Assembly: GCA_030691435.1 (NCBI GenBank)
Contig: JAUYEK010000053.1
Coordinates: 1 to 6,759, forward strand
Origin: Sulfuricella sp.
Lineage (GTDB): Bacteria > Pseudomonadota > Gammaproteobacteria > Burkholderiales > Sulfuricellaceae
Length of the DNA stretch: 6,759 nt
Reading direction: 5' to 3'
Part shown: in pieces, positions 1 to 6,076 of the stretch
How positions within the stretch are numbered: the stretch's first letter is position 1
How the letters are laid out: the number at the start of each line of letters is the position of its first letter
Made by a program: the position numbers and the translations under genes
The notes under the pieces: generated by a model
Seen by the model: only the letters and a program-made list of their open reading frames with translations
Told to the model about the DNA's origin: nothing
Databases searched by the model: none

Positions 1-754
1 CCAGTTGCACCAGCGGCACGTTGGCGGCGGAGGCCACGGTCTGCTTCATGTTGAACAGGCGCACTCGGTTGGCCGCTTCGCGGAAACGCTGATATTCGTA
101 TTCCTGCCCGCCAAATATTTTCACTACCTTATGGCCTTCCAGCGACTCGTCCAGAACGTGGGTGATGTCCCCCATGGAGCGCTGGGCGTTGCGACTCATG
201 CGGCGCAGTCTTCCGCTGAAAGAGCGCACGATCAGTACGATCACCGGAGCGATTGCCAGCGCAATCAGGCTGAGTTTCCAGTTGAGGTAGAACATCCAGC
301 CCAGCAGGCCCACTACCGTGAGGGTATCCCGCACCAGCACGGTTATGACGTTGGTGCCGGCATCGGCTACCTGGCTTACGTTGAAGGCGACATTGGCAAT
401 GGCCGCGCCCGAGGAGGTGTTGTCGTAATAGCGGGTGGGCAGGTTCACCATCTTGTGAAACATCAGGGCGCGAAGGTCCATGACCAGACGGTTGGCGACC
501 CAGGCAATGGTGTAGGCGCTGATGAAGGTGAATATGCCCCGCAGCAGGAACAGGCCGATCAAAAGCAGCGGCACCATGCGGATGGAGGCCGGATCCTTGC
601 TGACGAAGCTGCCATCGAGCAAGGGTTTGAGCAGGGCCGGGAAGGCCGGCTCCGATGCGGCCACTACCGCCATGCTGGCCACCGCCACGAGGAATACCCG
701 CCAGTAGGGGCGCACGTATTGCAGCAGGCGCAGATAAAGCTTGCTGCTGGTCAT
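1..754 (-). CDS. msbA: Lipid A export ABC transporter MsbA, N-terminal part (runs off left edge)
   Basis: MsbA is a homodimeric inner-membrane ABC exporter that flips core-lipid A from the cytoplasmic to the periplasmic leaflet using ATP. Only the first 251 residues are visible, and they cover most of the transmembrane domain. Hydrophobic segments lie near residues 19-40, 60-85 and 138-176. Stretches typical of MsbA are LLKPLLDGSF (41-50), FYLNWKLSLI (155-164), the coupling region DESLEGHKVVKIFGGQE (202-218) and RVRLFNMK (230-237), which align by eye with Escherichia coli MsbA. The nucleotide-binding domain (Walker A, signature motif, Walker B) would lie left of the window. The ATG at 754 gives the expected N-terminus, MTSSKLYLRLLQYVRPYW. 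The frame stays open further upstream, but no ATG occurs there and no good Shine-Dalgarno is visible. The gene follows the GT4 gene by 82 nt on the same strand, so core assembly and export are linked. Confidence 0.93.
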   Translation of the reverse strand, partial: MTSSKLYLRLLQYVRPYWRVFLVAVASMAVVAASEPAFPALLKPLLDGSFVSKDPASIRMVPLLLIGLFLLRGIFTFISAYTIAWVANRLVMDLRALMFHKMVNLPTRYYDNTSSGAAIANVAFNVSQVADAGTNVITVLVRDTLTVVGLLGWMFYLNWKLSLIALAIAPVIVLIVRSFSGRLRRMSRNAQRSMGDITHVLDESLEGHKVVKIFGGQEYEYQRFREAANRVRLFNMKQTVASAANVPLVQL

Positions 755-835
755 GGCCGGGCTATCCGGCGCGCGCGGCTGGTTGGGGTGGGTGGGATTG
801 GCCAAATCGTTGTCAGGAAGAAGCAAAAGTACGCA

Positions 836-866
836 ATTATACCCGAACCGCCAAGGGATAAAGCAA
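836..866 (-). promoter_or_regulatory. Possible internal promoter before msbA
   Basis: On the minus strand a perfect TATAAT (841 to 836) overlaps the stop codon of the upstream glycosyltransferase gene. A TTGCTT (866 to 861) lies 19 nt further upstream as a weak -35. Transcription would begin about 75 nt before the msbA ATG. A separate promoter for an essential flippase is plausible, but the long spacer and the overlap with coding sequence mean the match could be chance. Confidence 0.3.
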
Positions 867-1985
867 TTGCCGGTATAGCGCCAGCCATTGGGCGCTCATA
901 GCTTCCAGGGTCATCGGCGCGACGGTGGCACGGGCGGCGAGTCCGGCGCTCTGCCTTAGGGCGGGAGAAAGGAGCTTTGTCATCGCCGCTGCCAGTTGCT
1001 GGTGATCAAGGGGATCGCAGATGAAGCCGTTTTCTCCCTCGCGGATCAGCTCCGCCGCCCCGCTCTTCGAGCTGGTGACTACCGGCAGGCCGCAGGCCAT
1101 GGCTTCCAGCGCCACGTTGCCGAAAGGTTCGTAGAGGGTGGGGAATACCAGGGCGTCGGCAGCGCCATAAAAGGGCCGGACGTCCTCCTGCCCGCCGGCA
1201 AAGTGCACCCGGCCAGTCAGGCCGAGTCGTTCGGCGGCCCGGATCAGCGCCTTCGTCTGCTTGTCCTTCCCCACTACCAGCAGGTGGGGAGACTCCGGCA
1301 GTTGCGCCAGCGCGCGCAACACGACTGCCAGCCCCTTGCGCTGGAATCCCGAGCCGACGAACAGGAACAGAGGTGCTTCCGGCGGAATGTCATAGATGGC
1401 CCGGGTCGGCTGCCGGTGGCTTTCCGCCAGAGTGGGGTGGAAATGGGTGGTGTCCACGCCGTTATAGATGATATGGAGTTTGTCATCCGGCACGCCATAG
1501 TGGCGCTGGATATCTTCCTTCACCATGCGGGAGATGCAGATCACCGCTTTCAGACGCGGGCTGGCGAAGAGTTTTTTTTCCGCCGCCAACACGTAATGGT
1601 GATAGGGGTTGAGGGCGAGGCGCAGCCGGCCCAGTGGGCCCAGTACGTTCCTGCGCTGGGCCAGCCATTCGCGGTGGACGCCGTCCCCGGCCCGGAAAAC
1701 ATCGCAGCAGGCGATGCGTTCATGGGACTGGACCAGGTCGAAGGAGTGTTTCTTCAGGATGCCGCAGACGCAGCGGGCGAAGCCCCAGTCGCGCCACAGG
1801 CTGCCCAGGTAGGGTGGATTGCAGATCAAGTGGTCATGGCCCTCGCCGGTTTCCCAGCGCCGGGTGACCACGGTGAGGGAGGCGCCTTCGGCGCTCAGCG
1901 CCTGGATGGCGCTGGATACCAGGCGTTCGGCTCCACCGAACGGGGTGTAGCGCTGGCGGATAAGAGCGAGTTCTATTTTTTTCAA
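837..1985 (-). CDS. GT4-family glycosyltransferase, RfaG/WaaG-like (LPS core)
   Basis: This is a GT-B fold retaining glycosyltransferase of family GT4, expected to add a hexose to the growing LPS core from a nucleotide sugar at the cytoplasmic face of the inner membrane. Numbered from the TTG at 1985 (382 residues), the N-terminal acceptor domain opens with IELALIRQRYTPFGGAERLV and has the GG at 17-18. The donor domain has GSGFQRKG (211-218), LLVVGKDK (235-242), VHFAGGQEDV (260-269) and the GT4 E-x7-E pair at E286 and E294, followed by AMACGLPVVT. The GFxRKG, VVGxDK and VHFxG pieces resemble E. coli WaaG. No ATG start exists. TTG codons occur at 2045, 2036 (weak GAAGG upstream), 2009 and 1985, and 1985 is chosen because it gives the usual family N-terminus. 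The acceptor and sugar cannot be read from sequence. An RfaG-like glucosyltransferase is most likely. Confidence 0.88.
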   Translation of the reverse strand: MKKIELALIRQRYTPFGGAERLVSSAIQALSAEGASLTVVTRRWETGEGHDHLICNPPYLGSLWRDWGFARCVCGILKKHSFDLVQSHERIACCDVFRAGDGVHREWLAQRRNVLGPLGRLRLALNPYHHYVLAAEKKLFASPRLKAVICISRMVKEDIQRHYGVPDDKLHIIYNGVDTTHFHPTLAESHRQPTRAIYDIPPEAPLFLFVGSGFQRKGLAVVLRALAQLPESPHLLVVGKDKQTKALIRAAERLGLTGRVHFAGGQEDVRPFYGAADALVFPTLYEPFGNVALEAMACGLPVVTSSKSGAAELIREGENGFICDPLDHQQLAAAMTKLLSPALRQSAGLAARATVAPMTLEAMSAQWLALYRQLLYPLAVRV

Positions 1986-2025
1986 GCGAGCCGTGCTGTT
2001 TTGGTGCAACGGGAAACAGTGAGCA

Positions 2026-2682
2026 CTATTTCCCAAGCAGAACAACCTTCAGGAAGCGCCGTAGCCCGCGATATGTAAGGAAGTTTTTGCGAAAATATTT
2101 CCTTCCTAGCGCACTCAATTGACCGGTTCGCGCACATCCCCCCCCGCTCTTGAACCCGATGAAATAAAGGTCGTAATGACGCCAGTTGTAAAAGAAGCGG
2201 TAACTGTTGAGATCAGCTAACAAATCTGCCAGTTCGAAATCTTTTTGGGACAAGTTCTTGTAATACTCCCATCCTTTCTGCACGGTAAGCGGGGAAGATC
2301 CGACATCGCTACGGGTGGTTCCATGCTCAGGGCGTCCCTTCGTTGCGCAAGTCATGAGGATTAGTCCGCCGGGCTTGCAGAGTCGAATCATGTTGGAAAA
2401 TGTCTCACGCCAGAATGGGTTATGTTCCATTACTTCACACGAAACGACAACATCAAAGCTTTCGTCTGGGGCGTCGAAAGATTGGCCTTCACAGACAATA
2501 TCAACTCCTTCGCCAGGAGAAACATCTATGCCTGTGTAATTGCAATTTTCAAAAAATTGACGGATGCTCCCCTGAATATCAAGGCTCCCGACCTCAAGAA
2601 TTTTTTTCCGAACAAAAAATTCGGGATAGAGAGTCTTAATGTCGGAGATGAATTCAAGTTGGTCATTGTGTGCCATTTTCAT
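2026..2682 (-). CDS. Class I SAM-dependent methyltransferase in LPS core operon
   Basis: This is a 218-residue Rossmann-fold methyltransferase of the Methyltransf_11/23 type. Motif I is ILEVGSLDIQG (28-38), with an acidic residue after the second strand in YTGIDVSPGEG (49-59). The motif II region is SFDVVVSCEVMEH (75-87), and the post-motif segment LCKPGGLILMT (101-111) follows. The C-terminal third is basic (GRKYFRKNFLTYRGLRRF), which could favour membrane or LPS contact. The start ATG at 2682 is preceded by AAAGGAAAA. A second ATG at 2676 is also possible and better spaced from AGGA. The gene overlaps the 3' end of the rfaQ-like gene by 20 nt, so the two are probably translationally coupled. 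Its position suggests methylation of a core or O-chain sugar, but the substrate is not readable. Hand-counted GC is about 46%, well below the flanking genes, which points to transfer. Confidence 0.85.
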   Translation of the reverse strand: MKMAHNDQLEFISDIKTLYPEFFVRKKILEVGSLDIQGSIRQFFENCNYTGIDVSPGEGVDIVCEGQSFDAPDESFDVVVSCEVMEHNPFWRETFSNMIRLCKPGGLILMTCATKGRPEHGTTRSDVGSSPLTVQKGWEYYKNLSQKDFELADLLADLNSYRFFYNWRHYDLYFIGFKSGGGCARTGQLSALGRKYFRKNFLTYRGLRRFLKVVLLGK

Positions 2683-3766
2683 TTTTCCTTTGGAGCAGTT
2701 CTATGCAGGCAGCCAGAACAGATTCTATTGATAAGGTAGTCAGGCACTCGCTAATTTTACTGCCACCGCAGCCATCGTTGCCGCAGGGGCGGCAGGGATG
2801 ATTGGAGGTCAGCAGACGGTGGTGCGTCATCCATGGCCCCCATTCTACCTCTCCGCTCGGGCCGAACAGCGCTATGGTGGGCGTCCCCATGGCGGCAGCG
2901 ATGTGCATGGGGGCGGAATCCACGCCGATGAAAAGCCGGGCGCGTGCGGTCAAAGCCGCCAATTGTTTCAGGGAAAGTTGCCCGGACAAATCCAATACCG
3001 GCTGCCGCAGTTCGGCCTGGATGTCTTTGATCATTGCCAGTTCTTCCACCGCTGGCGCGGCGGTGACGATGATGCGATGTCCTCGTGTCTGCAGGGCGGC
3101 GATCAAGCCGGCCACTCGCTCCGCCGGCCAGCATTTGAACAGCCAGCGGGAAGCCGGGTGAAGGTGGATAAATCCCTTTTCTGCCAAGCCGTGCTGTGCC
3201 AGTAGGTCGGTGATATCTGATTCCGCCTTTGCGCCGGGAACCAGAGTGAGCCGCTTTTCGTCGTCCGTGGGGTGGATGCCAATGCGGCGCAGGGCATCAA
3301 GGTTGACTTCCACTGTGTGGCGGCTGTTGCCGCGCTTCGGCATGGCGAAGAAATGGCTGAAGCTATGTTTCCAGAACCGGCCTATCCCCGCCGCTGCAGG
3401 CGCCACGCTGTAACGCGCCCCGGTCAATCTTCTGATCCACGCGCCACGCGGATGTCCGGTGAGGTGCACGACCATGTCATAACGCCGTGCGCGCAGGGCC
3501 GACAGTAGTTGCCATTCGGCTTTGGCCTGGGTAAAAATCCCGGAGGATTTCCATTTTCGGTCGATGGTATGCACCTGGCTGATGGCGGGGTGAAAGGTCA
3601 GCATTTCCGCCGTGTCCTGATAGACCAGCGCGTCGATTTCCAGGTGCGGCGCGTGGTTCTTCAGCACGCTGAAAACCGGCGAGGCCAGCAGCACGTCGCC
3701 GTGGTGGCGCAGTTTGATGACTAGTATGCGACGAAGCGTAGACAGGTCGATGGCGTCTTTGAGCAT
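2663..3766 (-). CDS. rfaQ: LPS heptosyltransferase III-like glycosyltransferase, GT9 family
   Basis: This GT9 enzyme is expected to transfer heptose from ADP-L-glycero-D-manno-heptose to the inner core of LPS in the cytoplasm. Numbered from the ATG at 3766 (367 residues), it shows LRRILVIKLRHHGDVLLASP (11-30), the GT9 N-terminal donor/acceptor motif with the catalytic-type Asp at 24. It also has FIHLHPASRWLFKCWP (199-214) and GVDSAPMHIAAAMGTPTIAL (281-300) followed by FGPSG. The RfaQ-type cysteine cluster CRPCGNDGCGGSK...CL (325-342) favours heptosyltransferase III over WaaC or WaaF. The length fits the family (about 340-370). The frame stays open upstream to a GTG at 3856, but that extension is not family-like and runs into the promoter region. 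The 3766 ATG is the only ATG there and gives the normal N-terminus. No Shine-Dalgarno precedes it. It is the first gene of the leftward operon. Which heptose position is modified cannot be told. Confidence 0.9.
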   Translation of the reverse strand: MLKDAIDLSTLRRILVIKLRHHGDVLLASPVFSVLKNHAPHLEIDALVYQDTAEMLTFHPAISQVHTIDRKWKSSGIFTQAKAEWQLLSALRARRYDMVVHLTGHPRGAWIRRLTGARYSVAPAAAGIGRFWKHSFSHFFAMPKRGNSRHTVEVNLDALRRIGIHPTDDEKRLTLVPGAKAESDITDLLAQHGLAEKGFIHLHPASRWLFKCWPAERVAGLIAALQTRGHRIIVTAAPAVEELAMIKDIQAELRQPVLDLSGQLSLKQLAALTARARLFIGVDSAPMHIAAAMGTPTIALFGPSGEVEWGPWMTHHRLLTSNHPCRPCGNDGCGGSKISECLTTLSIESVLAACIELLQRKNENGTQ

Positions 3767-3773
3767 GACGCGA

Positions 3774-3802
3774 ACAATAGCAAATATTCGCCATTTCCCC
3801 AA
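3774..3802 (-). promoter_or_regulatory. Candidate promoter of the leftward LPS operon
   Basis: On the minus strand TTGGGG (3802 to 3797) is separated by exactly 17 nt from TATTGT (3779 to 3774), and TGC immediately upstream makes an extended -10. Transcription would start within a few bases of the rfaQ ATG at 3766, giving an almost leaderless mRNA. This would fit the missing Shine-Dalgarno. Both boxes are imperfect, so the call is tentative. Confidence 0.3.
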
Positions 3803-3838
3803 TGGGCGCGAGAAGTTCGAGACGGCTCGGATCACATT

Positions 3839-3847
3839 TGTTAGAAT
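3839..3847 (+). promoter_or_regulatory. Extended -10 promoter driving the riboswitch-btuBM transcript
   Basis: TGtTAGAAT is an extended -10 element: TG at 3839-3840, then TAGAAT at 3842-3847. It predicts transcription start near 3854, right where the conserved cobalamin aptamer begins. The -35 side is poor (TTCGAG at 3816-3821, spacer 20), as is common for extended -10 promoters. The position relative to the aptamer is the strongest support. Confidence 0.5.
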
Positions 3848-3856
3848 GGCGGCCAC

Positions 3857-4037
3857 GTTTCAGGTGCCTGTTCCGCCTTCCGGCGGACGGGTTAAACGGG
3901 AAACAGGTGAGCCCAGCTCTGGACAAAGCCTGGGCTGCCCCCGCAACGGTAAGTGAGCGCGAACGTACCAACATGCCACTGTGGTGTAAGCCATGGGAAG
4001 GCGGTGCGTTTTTTCACGAGCCCGGAGACCGGCCTGG
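3857..4037 (+). ncRNA. Cobalamin riboswitch (B12 element)
   Basis: This is a full adenosylcobalamin-type aptamer in the leader of btuB. The conserved blocks occur in the canonical order: CAGGTGCC (3861-3868), GGGAA (3898-3902), the B12 box GCTGCCCCCGCAAC (3934-3947) followed by GGTAAGTGAG, CCACTG (3976-3981), GGGAAGG (3995-4001), and GAGCCCGGAGACCGGCCTG (4018-4036). The first and last blocks pair to close the domain (CAG with CTG, GCC with GGC). The variable hairpin TCCGCC/GGCGGA lies at 3872-3887. The P5 stem AGCCCAG (3910-3916) pairs perfectly with CTGGGCT (3930-3936) around a 13-nt L5 loop. Cobalamin binding is expected to reduce expression of the downstream B12 uptake genes. The outer boundaries are approximate. 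Confidence 0.95.
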
Positions 4038-4050
4038 AACTGATACGGAA

Positions 4051-4145
4051 ATGCCGCGGGGTGACGGTAGCCGAATGGTCTTCAGTTTTGCGCCATTCTC
4101 GCGGTATTTCCATTGTACTCACACGGTATGCGGGGTCGCATGCCG
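4051..4145 (+). promoter_or_regulatory. Likely riboswitch expression platform (two hairpins that can re-pair)
   Basis: Downstream of the aptamer, ATGCCGCGG (4051-4059) pairs with TCGCGGTAT (4099-4107) with two wobbles. This stem encloses a stem-loop GAATGG (4073-4078)/CCATTC (4093-4098). A second hairpin, CGGTATGCG (4124-4132) with CGCATGCCG (4137-4145) and a GGGT loop, ends a few bases before the btuB starts. No T-run follows either hairpin, so intrinsic termination is unlikely. Control of translation, or Rho access, is more plausible. The assignment is inference from base pairing. Confidence 0.5.
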
Positions 4146-4161
4146 AACGATGGAAAATATG

Positions 4162-5997
4162 ATGAAATCCTCTTTCAAGCTTAGCCTGATCTCTCTCGCC
4201 ATTTTGGCGCCCGCGGCATCCGCCGAGGAAATTCCGCTTTACCACGGCGATGAAATCGTTGTCACGGCCTCGCGCATCCCCCAGCCGATCCAGAACTTGG
4301 TGGCGGACATGTCGGTTATTTCCGCCGAGGGCATACGCGCTGCGGGCCAGTCCACCTTGGCCGAACTGCTGCAAACCCAGCCCGGCGTGGAAATTTCCAG
4401 CAATGGCGGCCCCGGCACCACCGCTTCGGTTTACCTGCGCGGCGCCAATGCCGGCCACACCCTGGTGCTGGTGGATGGCATGCGCCTCGGCTCCGCCACC
4501 ACCGGGGCGACGGCCGTGGAAAATATTCCCCTCGACCAGATCGAATGCATCGAAATCCTGCGCGGCCCGGCCAGCCATTTGTATGGCTCCGATGCCATAG
4601 GCGGGGTGATCCAGATTTTCACCAAAAGCGGCCGGGGCGCGCCCAGGGCGAACTTCTCTGCCGGCGTCGGCAGCTTCAACACCCAAACCCTGAGTGCAGG
4701 CTACGGCGGTGAGATCGGCGACAACCGTTTCAGTTTTCAAGTGGGCCACAGGGAGTCGGACGGCATTTCCTCCTACGCCCCCGGCAACCCCGGCTACAAG
4801 AACCAGAATCAGGACAAGGACGGCTACCGTAACACCAACCTATCGGTGAAACTGGCCCGAACTCTGGCGACAGGCCACGAGATCGGCGTGGACGGTTTCG
4901 CCAGCCAGGGACGCAGCCATTACGATGGCTACACTTCGACCACGGATTTTTACCGCGACCAGACCCTGTCCGCTTTCGACGTCTACAGCAAGAACCGTAT
5001 CAACGACCGCTGGCAGAGCCTGGAGCGTATCGGCACTGGTTCCGAACACTCGAACGAATACAGTGCCGTGAAGGATGTGTTCAATACTGACCAGAACCAG
5101 TTCATGTGGCAGAACGACCTCGACGCCGGGCCCGGCACGGCGATCCTGGGCGTGGAGCGGGTGGAACAGAAGGTGAACGGCACCTCGGCCTATACCGTGT
5201 CGTCTCGTACCATCCAGTCCTACTTTGCCGGCTATCAGGCGCGGATGGGGAACCACAGCATCCAGCTCAACCTGCGTGACGACGACAATTCCCAGTTCGG
5301 CAGCCACGGCACCGGCTATCTCGGCTATGGCTACCAGATGTCGCCCCAGTGGCGCGTCGGCGCCAGCGCCGGCACCGCCTTCAAGGCGCCCACCTTCAAC
5401 GAGCTCTACTGGCCGGGGTCGGGCAATCCAGGCCTGCGTCCGGAACAGTCGCGCAACAAGGAAGTCTCGCTCCATTATGACCAGGATGTCCACCATTTCA
5501 GCGCAGTGTATTTCGACAACCAGGTCGCCAACCTGATCGCCTGGGCGCCAGTCTCTCCCGGCTCCTGGATCTGGGCTCCGGCCAACGTCAACCAGGCCAG
5601 TTTGCGCGGGGCTACCCTTTCCGGGGCAAGCATGATCGGCCGCTTCCATCTCGATGCCAACCTGACGCTGCAAAACCCGGAGGATAGCGCCACCGGCAAG
5701 GTGCTGGTCAACCGCTCCAAGGAACATGGCGCGCTGAAAATCAGCCGCTCTGTGGGTGACTGGAATGTCGGCGGGGAATTGATCTTCTCGGGCGAACGGT
5801 ATGCTGACGCGGGAAATACCCGGAAAATGGGCGGCTATGGCCTCTTCAACCTGACCGCCAGCCGCGCCCTGGACAAGGACTGGTCGTTGCAGGCACGGGT
5901 CAACAACCTGTTTGACAAGTCCTACGAGCTGGCGCAGGGCTATGGTACGCCGGGGGTGAACATTTTTGTCGGCGTTCGCTACCAGCCCGTCAGGTAA
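4162..5997 (+). CDS. btuB: TonB-dependent vitamin B12 receptor BtuB
   Basis: BtuB is a 22-strand outer-membrane barrel that takes up cobalamin with energy from TonB-ExbB-ExbD. From the ATG at 4162 it has 611 residues (E. coli BtuB has 614). A signal peptide, MKSSFKLSLISLAILAPAASA (1-21), precedes the TonB box DEIVVTA (30-36). The plug follows, with VYLRGANAGHTLVLVDGMRL (90-109) and ILRGPASHLYGSDAIGGVIQ (132-151). The barrel carries DKDG (218-221), matching the calcium-binding DNDG loop of E. coli BtuB, RDDDNSQFG (372-380), TAFKAPTFNELY (405-416), NPGLRPEQS (422-430) and the C-terminal VNNLFDKSYE (580-589). In-frame ATGs also occur at 4150 and 4159. The one at 4162 gives the best signal peptide and sits 7 nt after a GGA. 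The upstream cobalamin riboswitch supports specificity for B12. The last residues are RYQPVR, without the usual terminal aromatic. Confidence 0.96.
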   Translation: MKSSFKLSLISLAILAPAASAEEIPLYHGDEIVVTASRIPQPIQNLVADMSVISAEGIRAAGQSTLAELLQTQPGVEISSNGGPGTTASVYLRGANAGHTLVLVDGMRLGSATTGATAVENIPLDQIECIEILRGPASHLYGSDAIGGVIQIFTKSGRGAPRANFSAGVGSFNTQTLSAGYGGEIGDNRFSFQVGHRESDGISSYAPGNPGYKNQNQDKDGYRNTNLSVKLARTLATGHEIGVDGFASQGRSHYDGYTSTTDFYRDQTLSAFDVYSKNRINDRWQSLERIGTGSEHSNEYSAVKDVFNTDQNQFMWQNDLDAGPGTAILGVERVEQKVNGTSAYTVSSRTIQSYFAGYQARMGNHSIQLNLRDDDNSQFGSHGTGYLGYGYQMSPQWRVGASAGTAFKAPTFNELYWPGSGNPGLRPEQSRNKEVSLHYDQDVHHFSAVYFDNQVANLIAWAPVSPGSWIWAPANVNQASLRGATLSGASMIGRFHLDANLTLQNPEDSATGKVLVNRSKEHGALKISRSVGDWNVGGELIFSGERYADAGNTRKMGGYGLFNLTASRALDKDWSLQARVNNLFDKSYELAQGYGTPGVNIFVGVRYQPVR

Positions 5998-6034
5998 AAG
6001 TGTTTTGAACCACCCCGTCCTTCCCGCTAAAATG

Positions 6035-6059
6035 GGGATGACGGTATTCTAACCATCCC
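6035..6059 (+). repeat. Small inverted repeat between btuB and btuM
   Basis: GGGATG (6035-6040) and CATCCC (6054-6059) are perfect complements around a 13-nt loop, just ahead of the btuM ribosome-binding site. No T-run follows, so it is not an intrinsic terminator. It may stabilise the transcript or modulate btuM translation, or it may be chance. Confidence 0.3.
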
Positions 6060-6064
6060 AAATT

Positions 6065-6070
6065 AAGGAG
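6065..6070 (+). promoter_or_regulatory. Strong Shine-Dalgarno for btuM
   Basis: AAGGAG stands 6 nt before the ATG at 6077 and fixes that start. It is the clearest ribosome-binding site in the window, in contrast to the weak sites before btuB, msbA and rfaQ. Confidence 0.85.
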
Positions 6071-6076
6071 TCTGCC

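Noticed and set aside
5..901. Long rightward open frame (298 codons) over msbA
   Set aside because: It is antisense to msbA. Its composition is rich in His, Gln and Gly with no recognisable domain, and the minus strand gives a clear MsbA.
996..2078. Rightward open frame of 360 codons
   Set aside because: It is the antisense shadow of the GT4 glycosyltransferase gene, a common effect in GC-rich coding DNA, and shows no family motif.
2601..2624. CCGAA/TTCGG hairpin with T-run as a terminator
   Set aside because: In the plus direction the T-run precedes the stem, and in the minus direction an A-run follows it, so neither orientation fits. It is also inside a coding region.
3767..3856. Thirty-codon upstream extension of the rfaQ-like gene to a GTG
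   Set aside because: It is not family-like, and it crosses the promoter region. The ATG at 3766 gives the normal GT9 N-terminus.
4009..4014. T6 run as an intrinsic terminator in the leader
   Set aside because: It lies inside the aptamer between conserved blocks and is not preceded by a GC-rich hairpin of the right geometry.
3802..4161. In-frame upstream extension of btuB by 120 codons
   Set aside because: It would translate the cobalamin riboswitch. The signal peptide begins at 4162.
4840..5727. Leftward open frame (295 codons) inside btuB, and a similar one at 3892-4749
   Set aside because: Both are antisense to well-conserved BtuB or to the riboswitch, and neither shows recognisable motifs.
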